NCBI RefSeq assembly: GCF_003967355.1
Contig: NZ_BIFH01000035.1
Span: 1 to 64,000 of the forward strand
Origin: Embleya hyalina
GTDB lineage: Bacteria > Actinomycetota > Actinomycetes > Streptomycetales > Streptomycetaceae
Length of the DNA: 64,000 nucleotides
Reading direction: 5' to 3'
The stretch's first letter is position 1. Every line of letters starts with the position of its first letter. Positions 32,255 to 40,642 of the stretch are shown here, in pieces. The translations under genes were made by a program, and so were the position numbers. Under the pieces are notes generated by a model that was given only the letters and a program-made list of their open reading frames with translations, did no database searches and was not told the DNA's origin.

Positions 32255-34024
32255 TCACGCGGGGACTTCGGCGAGCGGATTGCGGATGTGCACGTAGATC
32301 GACTGCGTGGCGACCGGCCCGACGAGTTCGTCGAGGCCGTGCAGGCGGGTCATCAGGTTGGCCTTGCAGCGCGGCCGCGGATCGGTCAGCAGCGAGCGCG
32401 CGGCGCCGCAGTCCTCGGCGTAGCGGGTCAGCAGGGCGCGCAGGCGGGCCAGCAGGACCCGCTCGTCGACCAGCCCCTGGGCGCCGAACGCGCCGATCAG
32501 GCCGAGCAGGTTGTTGACCCCGACGTAGTAGGCCAGGCGTTCGTCGGCGATCTCGTCCGGCACGATCGTGTCGCTGGCCACCCCGGCCGCGGGCAGTCGG
32601 CGGGCCAGGTCGCCGGCGCGCGAGGCGCGGAAGTAGTAGCCCTGGTTGTCCCGGTAGCGCCCGCCCGAGGGCAGCCCGTCGGCGTCGAGCAGGACCAGGG
32701 TGTTCTGCTGGTGCGCCTCGAGCGCGATGCCGGCGTGCCGGTCCAGCCACAACACCGGCTCGGCCACCACCGCCAGGTAGCGCTCGAACCACTCCTCGGC
32801 CACCGACGCCGGCGCGCGCCCGGTGCGCCGGGCGAGGGTGTGTACGTGTCCGGCCAGCCGCGAGGGGCCGATCCCGGGGCGTTCGGCGACCAGCGCGGCC
32901 AGGCACGAGACCCGCTCGCCGGCGCCGAACGGGTTGGCCCGCAGCACCAGTTCCAGGCCGGCCGCGGGCCGGTCCGGGCGCGGGAACGGCTCCGGCGGCG
33001 CCACCGAGATCCAGGCCGGGTCCCGGACGATGTCGAACGTGGGGTGCGCGGCCCGCAGTTCGTGTTCCAGGCCGGAGCGCAGGATGCGGTGCACCTCGAT
33101 GCCGCGCAGCAGTTCCTTGGGCAGGTTCTCCCGGCGGGAGTTGGTGATCCGCAGGCCGAGCGAGAGCTTGAGCATCACCTCGGCGTCGGGCCGGTACACC
33201 GTGCGCACCGAGGAGGTGGGGTGCCAGGGGGCTCCGGCGGGGCCCAGGTCGCGCAACCGGCCGGCGTCGAGCAGGGCGCGCAGGTGCGGGCGCTGCGGCA
33301 GGTCGCGGGCCTGCCACGGGTGGGCGGGCACGAGCACGGTGCCCTCGGGGGCGCGCAACTCCCCGGCGAGGTCGGCCAGCACGTCGGCGGCCTCCCGGTC
33401 CAGCGCGCTGTCCTGGCCGACCAGGTCGGCGTCGGCGGCGAACCAGTGCAGCGGGAAGGATCCGCGCAACTCCGGGGACCACGCGGCGTCCTCGTCGGGG
33501 TCGAGCCGGTCCCGGCTCTTGGGTGTGGGGTGCATCGGGTGGCCGAGCACCAGGGACTGCTCGGCGGCCAGGAACGGGGCGGTCCCGGGCGGGTCCTCGG
33601 GGTGCGCGCGCCGGTGGGCGATGTAGCGGTCGGCGTGGGTGACCGAGTCGGCCACCCGGATCGCGGTGTCGCCGCAGGCCTCGCCCGCCGCGCCGGCCCC
33701 GCTCGCGCTCGCCTCGTCGCCGAGCACCAGGGCCAGCGTGACCGCGTTCAGCGGTCCCTCGCCGTCCAGGTGCGCGGTGCCGAAGCGGTGCCAGCCCGCC
33801 GGCGACCAGTAGCGCACCACGACCGTCAGGGTCCGGCCGACCCCGGGCAGTTCGACGGTGAGCACGCCCGACTCCGGCCTCGGCAGCGCGTGTTCGCGCA
33901 CCCAGCAGCGAAGCAGGCATTCGACCGTCGCCGCGTCGGCGGCGTACCGGGTGTCCGGCGCGTCGAGGTGGTCCGTTTCGGGATCCGTCCGCACGGCGGA
34001 CTGGTCGGGACCCGCGATGGTCAT
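32255..34024 (-). CDS. NRPS-independent siderophore synthetase, IucA/IucC family (RhbC-like)
   Basis: A second NIS synthetase, 589 aa, only distantly similar to the one at 28300. Motifs are GHPMHPTPKSRDRLD (the GHPxHPxxKxR signature), VLVPAHPWQARDL, KLSLGLRITNSRRENL, FEAHQQNT-type ALEAHQQNTLVLLD (ATP site) and KANLMTRLHGLDE. In the operon this should make the first citrate-amide bond (type A). It is preceded by a 172-bp gap after the decarboxylase gene that contains a 7-bp tandem repeat but no iron box. An internal promoter there is possible but not evident. Confidence 0.93.
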   Translation of the reverse strand: MTIAGPDQSAVRTDPETDHLDAPDTRYAADAATVECLLRCWVREHALPRPESGVLTVELPGVGRTLTVVVRYWSPAGWHRFGTAHLDGEGPLNAVTLALVLGDEASASGAGAAGEACGDTAIRVADSVTHADRYIAHRRAHPEDPPGTAPFLAAEQSLVLGHPMHPTPKSRDRLDPDEDAAWSPELRGSFPLHWFAADADLVGQDSALDREAADVLADLAGELRAPEGTVLVPAHPWQARDLPQRPHLRALLDAGRLRDLGPAGAPWHPTSSVRTVYRPDAEVMLKLSLGLRITNSRRENLPKELLRGIEVHRILRSGLEHELRAAHPTFDIVRDPAWISVAPPEPFPRPDRPAAGLELVLRANPFGAGERVSCLAALVAERPGIGPSRLAGHVHTLARRTGRAPASVAEEWFERYLAVVAEPVLWLDRHAGIALEAHQQNTLVLLDADGLPSGGRYRDNQGYYFRASRAGDLARRLPAAGVASDTIVPDEIADERLAYYVGVNNLLGLIGAFGAQGLVDERVLLARLRALLTRYAEDCGAARSLLTDPRPRCKANLMTRLHGLDELVGPVATQSIYVHIRNPLAEVPA

Positions 34025-34069
34025 CGCTGCTCCGTGTGGTGTCGATCGACCCGGTGGTCGATGCCCGTC

Positions 34070-34090
34070 AATCGTGAATCGTGAATCGTG
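34070..34090. repeat. 7-bp tandem repeat, AATCGTG x3
   Basis: Three perfect head-to-tail AATCGTG units sit in the only sizeable gap inside the siderophore operon (34025-34196), 46 bp upstream of the RhbC-like start codon. The gap otherwise shows no recognisable promoter or terminator. Confidence 0.85.
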
Positions 34091-34196
34091 CGGGAGGGGG
34101 CGCTCGGGATGTGGAGATTTCGACCCGTGTCGATTGTTCGGCGAGGATGGTCGCGAATATGCGAGGCGCGCGGTAACGAAGATTGTTGACGGAGCG

Positions 34197-35753
34197 TCAG
34201 CCCGGCGTCGCGCTTTCCGCGCGCCCCGCCTCGACCACCGCGGCGAGCAGCGCGCCGAGGTCGGCGCCGGTGGTGTCGGGGTTGACCAGGGTGAGTTTGA
34301 GGCGGACCGCGCCGGGTTCGTCGCCCAGTTCGGTACGGCCGATCACCGCGCGTCCCTCGTGCAGCAGTCGGCGGCGCAGTGCCGCGTTGACCCGGTCCGC
34401 CTCGGCCCGGTCGACCGGGTCGTCGGGGTCGTGGCCTCGGCGGAGGTAGCGGAAGACCACGGTGGTGAGCACGGGCTCGGCGGACAGTTCCAGGTGCGGG
34501 TCGGCCCGGATCGCCTCGGCCGCGTGTCGGGCCAGGTCGTGGCAGCGGTCCACCAACTCGCCCAGTCCGGCCCGGCCGAGCGCGCGCAGGGTGACCGCGA
34601 TCTTGAACACGTCGGCGCGGCGCGTGGTGCGCGGCGAGTTGCCCAACAGGCTGACGTAGCCCGCCCGTTGGTCGTCGTCGGGGTTGAGGTAGGCGGCGCG
34701 CTGGGCGAGCGGCCCGAGCAGGGCCGCGTCGCGGACCAGGAACACCCCGGCCGCGATCGGCTGCCAGCCGAGTTTGTGCAGGTCCAGGCCCACCGAGTGG
34801 GCCCCTTCGAGGCCGGTGAGCAGCGGCGTGAGCCGGTTCGAGAACAACGCGCCGCCACCGTAGGCCGCGTCCACGTGCAACCACGCGCCCGCCGCACGCG
34901 CCACCGCGGCGATCGCCGGCAGCGGGTCGATCGCGCCCAGGTCGGTGGTGCCGGCCGTGGCCACGATCGCCGCGATCCGGTCGTTGCCCGCCCGCACCCG
35001 TCCGACCGCGGCGGCCAGCGCGTGCGGATCCATCCGGTGCTCGGCGTCGGTGGGCACGGTGACCACCGCGTCCTCGCCCAGGCCCAGGTGGCCGGCGCAG
35101 CGGCGGATGGAGAAGTGCGCGGCCTGCGAGCACAGGATCCGCCGCCGGCCGACGCCCGGGCCGAGCGCGTCGCGGGCGAGGAGCAGTCCCATCAGGTTGG
35201 ACTCGGTGCCGCCGGTGGTGATCGTGCCGCCCGCGCCGCCGGGTGGGAAGCCGACCAGGCCGGCGAGGGCGGCCACCACCTCGGCCTCCAGGGCCACCGC
35301 CACCGGCGCCTGGTCCCACGAGTCGAGCGAGGGGTTCAGCGCGGAGGCGATCAGGTCGGCGGCCACCGCGACGGCGAGCGGCGGGCAGTGCAGATGGCCG
35401 GCGCAGCGCGGATCGGCCGGGTCTGCGGACCCCCACGCGAGCAGCGCGGACAACTCGCGCAACGCGGCGAAGTCACCCACCCCGATGTCCGGCAGCGTCC
35501 CGGGTCCCGGGCCCGCCGACGCCGCACCGCGCGCGGCCGGCACCGGTCCCGCCGCACCGGAGCCGAGCACTCGGGCCACCTCGGCCGCGACCCCGGCGGG
35601 CCCGCCCGACGGCAGCGGCCCACCTCGCGCACCGATCCCGGCGTCCATCGCGAGGAGCGCGACGTCGACCAACGCCCGCAACGCGTCGGGCCCGGCCACA
35701 CCCCCCGAGAGCGACACCCCGACGGGGTGCCGCACCTCCCGCCCGGCATTCAC
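34197..35753 (-). CDS. PLP-dependent decarboxylase, probable L-2,4-diaminobutyrate decarboxylase (RhbB-like)
   Basis: A 518-aa group II PLP decarboxylase. Seen motifs are HLHCPP, TITTGGTESNLMGLLLARD (phosphate-binding region), LHVDAAYGGG (Asp contacting the pyridine N) and DLHKLGWQPIA with the PLP Lys. Next to a diaminobutyrate aminotransferase it should decarboxylate L-2,4-diaminobutyrate to 1,3-diaminopropane, the amine of rhizobactin 1021 and schizokinen. The GTG at 35753 overlaps the aminotransferase stop (GTGTGA), indicating translational coupling. The frame is open far upstream, but that is antisense/overlap artefact within the aminotransferase gene. Confidence 0.92.
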   Translation of the reverse strand: MNAGREVRHPVGVSLSGGVAGPDALRALVDVALLAMDAGIGARGGPLPSGGPAGVAAEVARVLGSGAAGPVPAARGAASAGPGPGTLPDIGVGDFAALRELSALLAWGSADPADPRCAGHLHCPPLAVAVAADLIASALNPSLDSWDQAPVAVALEAEVVAALAGLVGFPPGGAGGTITTGGTESNLMGLLLARDALGPGVGRRRILCSQAAHFSIRRCAGHLGLGEDAVVTVPTDAEHRMDPHALAAAVGRVRAGNDRIAAIVATAGTTDLGAIDPLPAIAAVARAAGAWLHVDAAYGGGALFSNRLTPLLTGLEGAHSVGLDLHKLGWQPIAAGVFLVRDAALLGPLAQRAAYLNPDDDQRAGYVSLLGNSPRTTRRADVFKIAVTLRALGRAGLGELVDRCHDLARHAAEAIRADPHLELSAEPVLTTVVFRYLRRGHDPDDPVDRAEADRVNAALRRRLLHEGRAVIGRTELGDEPGAVRLKLTLVNPDTTGADLGALLAAVVEAGRAESATPG

Positions 35754-37603
35754 ACCGACTCCGATCCGACCACCACGAACCCGACCCCCGGGGCTTCGCC
35801 CCTCACGCCCTCGGCCGCCGAGGACCCGGCGGCCCCGGACCCGACACCCGCGGGCTCGACACCGTCGGACTCGCCACCGGCGGAACCGACAGCCTCGGCG
35901 ACGGCCCCGAAACCACCCGCTTCGCACTCGACAACCGAGGACCCGACACCCCCGACCCGGGCGCCCTGGAACCCGACGCCCGGGGACCCGGCCGTCGAGC
36001 CGCCGGCTCCGGCCCCGGTCGCCCCCGACGCGGCACTCGTGAACCCGGCAGTCCCCGACCCGGCACGCGCGGAGCGGGCGGTCCCGGTCCCGGAACCGGC
36101 GCCTCCGGGCCCCGCGCCCGGACCGCGATATCCCGCCCGGGCGGCCTCGATGGCCTCGGCCAGCCGCTCGAGGACCGCGTCGGCCTGGACCTCGGTCATC
36201 GTCAGCGGCGGCAACAACCGCACCACGCTGTCGTGCCGCCCGCCCAACTCCACGATCAGCCCCCGGGCCAACGCCTCGCGGCGCACCGCGAGCGCCAGGC
36301 CGGGCGCCGCGGGGCGGGCCCCGATCGTGTCCGGCGCCGCGTCGGGCTCGACGATCTCCACGCCGAGCATCAGGCCCCGCCCGCGCACCTCGCCGATCGC
36401 GGGCCGGCCGGGCATCAGGCCCCGGAGCGCGCCCGCGAGTCGGGCGCCGACCCGGGCCGCGTGCTCGTGCAGACGGTGCTCGCGCACGAAGGCGATGGTG
36501 GCGGTGCCGGCCGCCATCGCCAGCTGGTTGCCGCGGAAGGTGCCCGCGTGCGCACCGGGCCACCAGCGGTCGAGTTCGGCCCGATAGACCACCACGGCCA
36601 GCGGCAGGCTGCCGCCGATCGCCTTGGAGACCACCATCACGTCGGGCACCACGCCGGCGTGGTCCACACCCCACATCGCGCCGGTGCGACCCAGGCCGGT
36701 CTGTACCTCGTCGGCGATCAGCGGGATCCCCCGCTCGGCGGTGAGCCGGCGCAGCTCGCGCAACCACCCGTCGGGCGCCGGCAGCACCCCGCCCTCGCCC
36801 TGGACCGGTTCCACGATCATCCCGGCGGGCGTCGGCACGCCGCCGCCCGGGTCGGCGAGCAGCGTGCCCGCGTAGTGCCCGGCGATCCGCGCGCCCTCGG
36901 CCCCACCGACGCCGAACGGGCAGCGGTAGTCCTGCGGGAACGGCAGCCGCACCGTGTCGCCCGTGCCCGCCCCGGTCGCGTCGCGGATCGCGGTGTCGCC
37001 GCTCACCGCCAGGGCCCCCTCGGTCATCCCGTGGTAGGCCCCGGTGAACGCGACCACCCCGCGCCGCCCGGTCGCGGTCCGCACCAGCTTGAGGGCCGCC
37101 TCCACCGCGTCGGTGCCGGCCGGCCCGCAAAACTGGACGCGGCCGTCGCGCGCCAACTCCGGCGGCAGCGTGGCGAACAGCTCCTCGACGAACCGGTCCT
37201 TGACCGGGGTGGCCAGGTCGAGCACGTGCAGCGGCGCGCCGGTGTCGAGCACGCCCCGGATCGCGGCGAGCACCACGGGGTGGTTGTGGCCCAGGGCCAG
37301 CGTGCCGGCGCCGGAGAGGCAGTCGAGGTAGCGCCGGCCGTCCGCGCCCTCGACGGTCATGCCCCGGGCCCGCACCGGCACGATCGGCAACGAGCGCGCG
37401 TAGGTGCGGGCCGAGGACTCGCGGGCGGCCTGTCGCCGCAGGATGCCCGGCGCGTCCGCACTCGTGGCCCCCGAGCGCTGCCGACCGATCGCCGCACCGA
37501 TTCGCCCCTCGCCGTCGGGGCTCACGGTGTCGGCAGGCGGCCCGAGCGGCGCCGGGTCTTGGGCACCGGAGCGGTCGTCCGGCCTGGTCGGGGCGGCGGT
37601 CAT
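35750..37603 (-). CDS. class III aminotransferase, probable diaminobutyrate-2-oxoglutarate transaminase (RhbA-like), with long Gly/Ala tail
   Basis: A 617-aa PLP enzyme converting aspartate semialdehyde and glutamate to L-2,4-diaminobutyrate. Motifs are SGAGTLALGHNHP, FCGPAGTDAVEAALK, AYHGMTEGALAVSG, EPVQGEGGVLPAP, LIADEVQTGLGRTG and VVSKAIGGSLP (PLP Lys). The catalytic part ends near residue 490, the usual family length. A ~125-residue Gly/Ala/Ser/Val-rich low-complexity tail follows and runs right up to the GTGA overlap with the decarboxylase gene. It is the first gene of the operon. The ATG at 37603 has GGAGGT upstream, with an iron box 34-52 bp before the start. Confidence 0.92.
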   Translation of the reverse strand: MTAAPTRPDDRSGAQDPAPLGPPADTVSPDGEGRIGAAIGRQRSGATSADAPGILRRQAARESSARTYARSLPIVPVRARGMTVEGADGRRYLDCLSGAGTLALGHNHPVVLAAIRGVLDTGAPLHVLDLATPVKDRFVEELFATLPPELARDGRVQFCGPAGTDAVEAALKLVRTATGRRGVVAFTGAYHGMTEGALAVSGDTAIRDATGAGTGDTVRLPFPQDYRCPFGVGGAEGARIAGHYAGTLLADPGGGVPTPAGMIVEPVQGEGGVLPAPDGWLRELRRLTAERGIPLIADEVQTGLGRTGAMWGVDHAGVVPDVMVVSKAIGGSLPLAVVVYRAELDRWWPGAHAGTFRGNQLAMAAGTATIAFVREHRLHEHAARVGARLAGALRGLMPGRPAIGEVRGRGLMLGVEIVEPDAAPDTIGARPAAPGLALAVRREALARGLIVELGGRHDSVVRLLPPLTMTEVQADAVLERLAEAIEAARAGYRGPGAGPGGAGSGTGTARSARAGSGTAGFTSAASGATGAGAGGSTAGSPGVGFQGARVGGVGSSVVECEAGGFGAVAEAVGSAGGESDGVEPAGVGSGAAGSSAAEGVRGEAPGVGFVVVGSESV

Positions 37604-37636
37604 GACTGCGGCACCTCCACGAGGGCGATCGGGAAC

Positions 37637-37655
37637 TTAGGTAAGGCTTACCTTT
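37637..37655 (-). promoter_or_regulatory. iron box (DmdR1/IdeR/DtxR type) of the siderophore operon
   Basis: TTAGGTAAGGCTTACCTTT is a 19-bp near-perfect copy of the actinobacterial iron box TTAGGTTAGGCTMACCTAA, with 7-bp inverted arms AGGTAAG/CTTACCT. It lies 34-52 bp before the aminotransferase start codon. Iron-replete repression of the whole operon is expected. The divergent protease gene is 160 bp away and probably unaffected. Confidence 0.92.
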
Positions 37656-37816
37656 GCATGACAGCGGATCGCGACGCCATCACCACAAAGAGTGACATTC
37701 GCCGAATCGGCGATCCCCTCGCTGACAACGACCGAACGGCCGCCCGATCACGGGCGGCGGCCCCTCCGATACTGTCGACCGGCACACACGGGGGGCGCAC
37801 ACGGGGAGGTAGGCGC

Positions 37817-38908
37817 TTGACGCGCGGCGCTCGCACGCTGTTCGTCACGCTGACGGTGGCGGTATCGCTGCTGGTGACGGGCACCGTCATGGCATTGACA
37901 CTGGGCGGCGTCGGCACCGACGACGGCCACGGCCGGGGGCCGGCGGCACTCGCCGATCCCGGCGATCCCGCGCACTGGACCCCGGAGCGGATGAGTCGGG
38001 CCAAACCGCGCGAGCCGCGCGGCAGCGAAGAGGGCCCGGCCCTACCCCTGCCCTCGCCCGACCCCGGACACACCGGGGCACCGGCCGGCCCGGGACCCCT
38101 GCCCGACGTGCTCGCCGAGGCCAAACCGCCGCCGGTGCAGGCCCGCGCGGTCGCCCGCCCGTACACCGGCGAGGCCGGCACGGTCGCCGTCGGCAAACTG
38201 TTCTTCGAGGCCCCCGACGGCCCCTCCGTCTGCTCGGGCACCGTGATAGCCGACCCCAAGCGGCCCGGCCACAGCAACCTGGTGTGGACCGCCGGCCACT
38301 GCGTACACGCCGGACGCGGCGGCACCTGGTTCGACAGCCTGCAATTCGTACCCGCGTTCAACAGCAGCGGCCAGGCCACCCTCGCCAACCTCGGCAACCC
38401 CGGCCCGGTCGCCCCCTTCGGCCAGTGGTGGGCGACCTCCGTGACCACCTCCGACCAGTGGCGCGCCGGCGGCACCAACGCCACCTCCTCCGCCACCTCG
38501 TACGACTACGCGGTCGTCGAGGTGAAGAACCCGGACCGCAGCGGGCGCAGCCTGGAGGAGGTGGTCGGCCGCGCCCTGCCGGTGTGGTTCGACGCCCCGC
38601 GCGAGCTCGCCGAGACCGGCGCCTACGGCTATCCCCAGGACACCCCCTTCGACGGCCTGACCATGTTCGGCTGCGCCCAGGCCCCGCGCCGGATGACCGT
38701 CGACCCGAACACCCCGCCCCTGCTGCGGATCGGCTGCACCATGACCGCCGGCGCCAGCGGCGGCGGCTGGTACGCCACCGCCCCCGACGGCACGCTGTGC
38801 CTGATCGGGAACAGCGCGCTCAGCGGCGCCGGCCACACCTGGATCGCCGGGCCCTACCTGGACCAGGAGGCCCGCCGCATGCTCGACGACCTCAAGCGCA
38901 AGCGCTGA
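37817..38908 (+). CDS. exported trypsin-like serine protease homologue
   Basis: A 363-aa protein with an N-terminal hydrophobic signal/anchor (residues ~7-32) and a ~90-residue Pro/Gly-rich spacer. The S1-like domain shows the triad: WTAGHCVHAG (His), SYDYAVVEV (Asp) and AGASGGGWY (Ser in GxSGG). Several Cys suggest disulfides. The best-supported start is TTG at 37817, which follows GGGGAGGT by six bases; an in-frame ATG at 37658 has no ribosome binding site. It belongs to the secreted trypsin-like peptidase group common in Streptomyces; the target is unknown. It is divergent from the siderophore operon and convergent with hflX. Confidence 0.85.
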   Translation: MTRGARTLFVTLTVAVSLLVTGTVMALTLGGVGTDDGHGRGPAALADPGDPAHWTPERMSRAKPREPRGSEEGPALPLPSPDPGHTGAPAGPGPLPDVLAEAKPPPVQARAVARPYTGEAGTVAVGKLFFEAPDGPSVCSGTVIADPKRPGHSNLVWTAGHCVHAGRGGTWFDSLQFVPAFNSSGQATLANLGNPGPVAPFGQWWATSVTTSDQWRAGGTNATSSATSYDYAVVEVKNPDRSGRSLEEVVGRALPVWFDAPRELAETGAYGYPQDTPFDGLTMFGCAQAPRRMTVDPNTPPLLRIGCTMTAGASGGGWYATAPDGTLCLIGNSALSGAGHTWIAGPYLDQEARRMLDDLKRKR

Positions 38909-38923
38909 CCCGACCGGACACGA

Positions 38924-38959
38924 CGAGGGGCCCGGGTCGCGAACGCGACCCGGGCCCCT
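38924..38959. terminator. bidirectional terminator between protease gene and hflX
   Basis: A perfect 17-bp inverted repeat (left arm begins GAGGGGCCCGGG) is separated by AA, so it folds into a stem with a GAAC-type loop. It is located between convergent stops. Confidence 0.88.
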
Positions 38960-38972
38960 CACCATCCGACGA

Positions 38973-40478
38973 TCAGCGCTTGACCACCACGAACCGCTCC
39001 AGCTCGGCCGCGAGTTGCCGGCCCACCCGGGCATGCAGCCAGGTGCCCGACTCGCGGTGGTCGGTGCCGAGCAGTTCGCCGCTCGCGTGCACCTTCGCCA
39101 CCAGGTCGCCGCGCTCGTACGGCACGACCACCTCGACCTCGACGTCGGGACGCGGCAGTTCCTCGTCGATCAGCGCGAGCAGTTCGTCCATGCCCTGCCC
39201 GGTGCGGGCGGACACCACGATCGCGTGCTTCTCCCGACGCAGCAGCCGCGCCAACACCTCCGGATCGGCCGCGTCGGCCTTGTTCACCACCACGATCTCC
39301 CGCACGCGGTGTGCGTCGACCTCGGTGAACACCTCACGCACGGCCGCCAGTTGGGCCTCCGGCGTGGGGTCGGAGCCGTCCACCACGTGCAGGATCAGGT
39401 CGGCGTCGGCGACCTCCTCCAGGGTGGACCGGAACGCCTCGACCAGCTGGTGCGGCAGGTGCCGCACGAATCCGACCGTGTCCGCCAGCGTGTAGCCGCG
39501 GCCGCTGGGCGTCTCCGCCCGACGCACCGTCGGATCCAGCGTGGCGAACAGCGCGTTCTCCACCAGCACGCCCGCGCCGGTCAACCGGTTCAGGATCGAG
39601 GACTTGCCGGCGTTGGTGTAACCCGCGATGGCCACCGAGGGAACCGCGTTGCGGCGGCGCTCCTGGCGCTTGGTGTCGCGGGCCTTCTTCATGTCCGCGA
39701 TCTCGCGGCGCATCTTGGCCATCTTCTCCCGGATGCGCCGACGATCGGTCTCGATCTTCGTCTCACCGGGACCACGCGTGGCCATGCCGCCACCGCCGCC
39801 GCCACCCATCTGGCGCGACAGCGAGGCGCCCCAGCCGCGCAGGCGCGGCAACATGTATTGCATCTGCGCCAGCGAGACCTGCGCCTTGCCCTCTCGGGAC
39901 TTGGCGTGCTGCGCGAAGATGTCCAGGATCAGCGCGGTGCGGTCCACGACCTTGACCTTGACGACATCTTCCAGCTGGATCAGCTGACCGGGTGTCAGTT
40001 CACCGTCGCAGACCACGGTGTCCGCGCCGGTGGCGATCACCACGTCGCGCAGTTCGCGGGCCTTGCCGGAGCCGATGTAGGTCGCCGGGTCGGGCTTGTC
40101 GCGGCGCTGGATCAATCCGTCCAGCACCTCCGAGCCCGCGGTCTCCGCGAGCGCGGCGAGTTCCTTGAGCGAGTATTCGGCGTCGGCGGCGGTTCCGTCG
40201 GTCCAGACCCCGACGAGGACCACCCGTTCCAGGCGAAGCTGTCGGTATTCGACCTCGGTGACGTCGGTCAGCTCGGTGGAGAGACCGACCACCCGGCGCA
40301 GCGCGCTGCGCTCGTCACGGTCGAATTGGTCGCCGTCGTAGTCGAGCGGACGACCCCCGACGTCATCGCCCGGTCCGAATCCGTCGAAGGCCGCTCCGTC
40401 GTCGAAGCCGTCGGCGTCGTCGAAATGGGGAGTCGAGTCCGTGTCGTCGTGTCCGGCGCGGTGTGAGCGAGAAGTCAT
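38973..40478 (-). CDS. hflX: ribosome-associated GTPase HflX
   Basis: A 501-aa GTPase that splits stalled ribosomes after stress. The HflX N-terminal domain (VEYRQLRLERVVLVGVW, ATYIGSGKARELRD, QLEDVVKVKVVDRT) is followed by the glycine-rich hinge RQMGGGGGGG, the coiled segment RRRIREKMAKMRREI, and the G domain: AGYTNAGKSS (G1), DTVGFVRHLP (G3) and VVVNKADA (G4). The acidic N-terminal ~60 residues are disordered. ATG at 40478 is preferred (AGGA upstream, and it matches my memory of Streptomyces HflX N-termini); an in-frame ATG at 40514 is an alternative. It is downstream of the lipoprotein gene. Confidence 0.95.
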   Translation of the reverse strand: MTSRSHRAGHDDTDSTPHFDDADGFDDGAAFDGFGPGDDVGGRPLDYDGDQFDRDERSALRRVVGLSTELTDVTEVEYRQLRLERVVLVGVWTDGTAADAEYSLKELAALAETAGSEVLDGLIQRRDKPDPATYIGSGKARELRDVVIATGADTVVCDGELTPGQLIQLEDVVKVKVVDRTALILDIFAQHAKSREGKAQVSLAQMQYMLPRLRGWGASLSRQMGGGGGGGMATRGPGETKIETDRRRIREKMAKMRREIADMKKARDTKRQERRRNAVPSVAIAGYTNAGKSSILNRLTGAGVLVENALFATLDPTVRRAETPSGRGYTLADTVGFVRHLPHQLVEAFRSTLEEVADADLILHVVDGSDPTPEAQLAAVREVFTEVDAHRVREIVVVNKADAADPEVLARLLRREKHAIVVSARTGQGMDELLALIDEELPRPDVEVEVVVPYERGDLVAKVHASGELLGTDHRESGTWLHARVGRQLAAELERFVVVKR

Positions 40479-40615
40479 ATCGTCCTGTTCAACGTAGTCG
40501 GCGGGCCGCTCCATTCCCCGAAGCGGCCGTCACGATGGTCCCACGAGGGTCCCCGCTCGGGCATCCGGGTTTTCGGCCGGTTCGCCCCGGGTCCGGCCCC
40601 CGGGGTGCGGCGAAC

Positions 40616-40634
40616 CGGGCCGGCGGCCGGCCCG
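40616..40634. terminator. probable hairpin downstream of the DUF4097 lipoprotein gene
   Basis: CGGGCCGG and CCGGCCCG pair across a 3-nt loop, nested in a larger imperfect inverted repeat (CGGCCGGTTCGCC near 40575 against GGCGAACCGGGCCG). It lies between the lipoprotein gene stop and hflX, both on the minus strand. Confidence 0.45.
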
Positions 40635-40642
40635 CGGGGATC

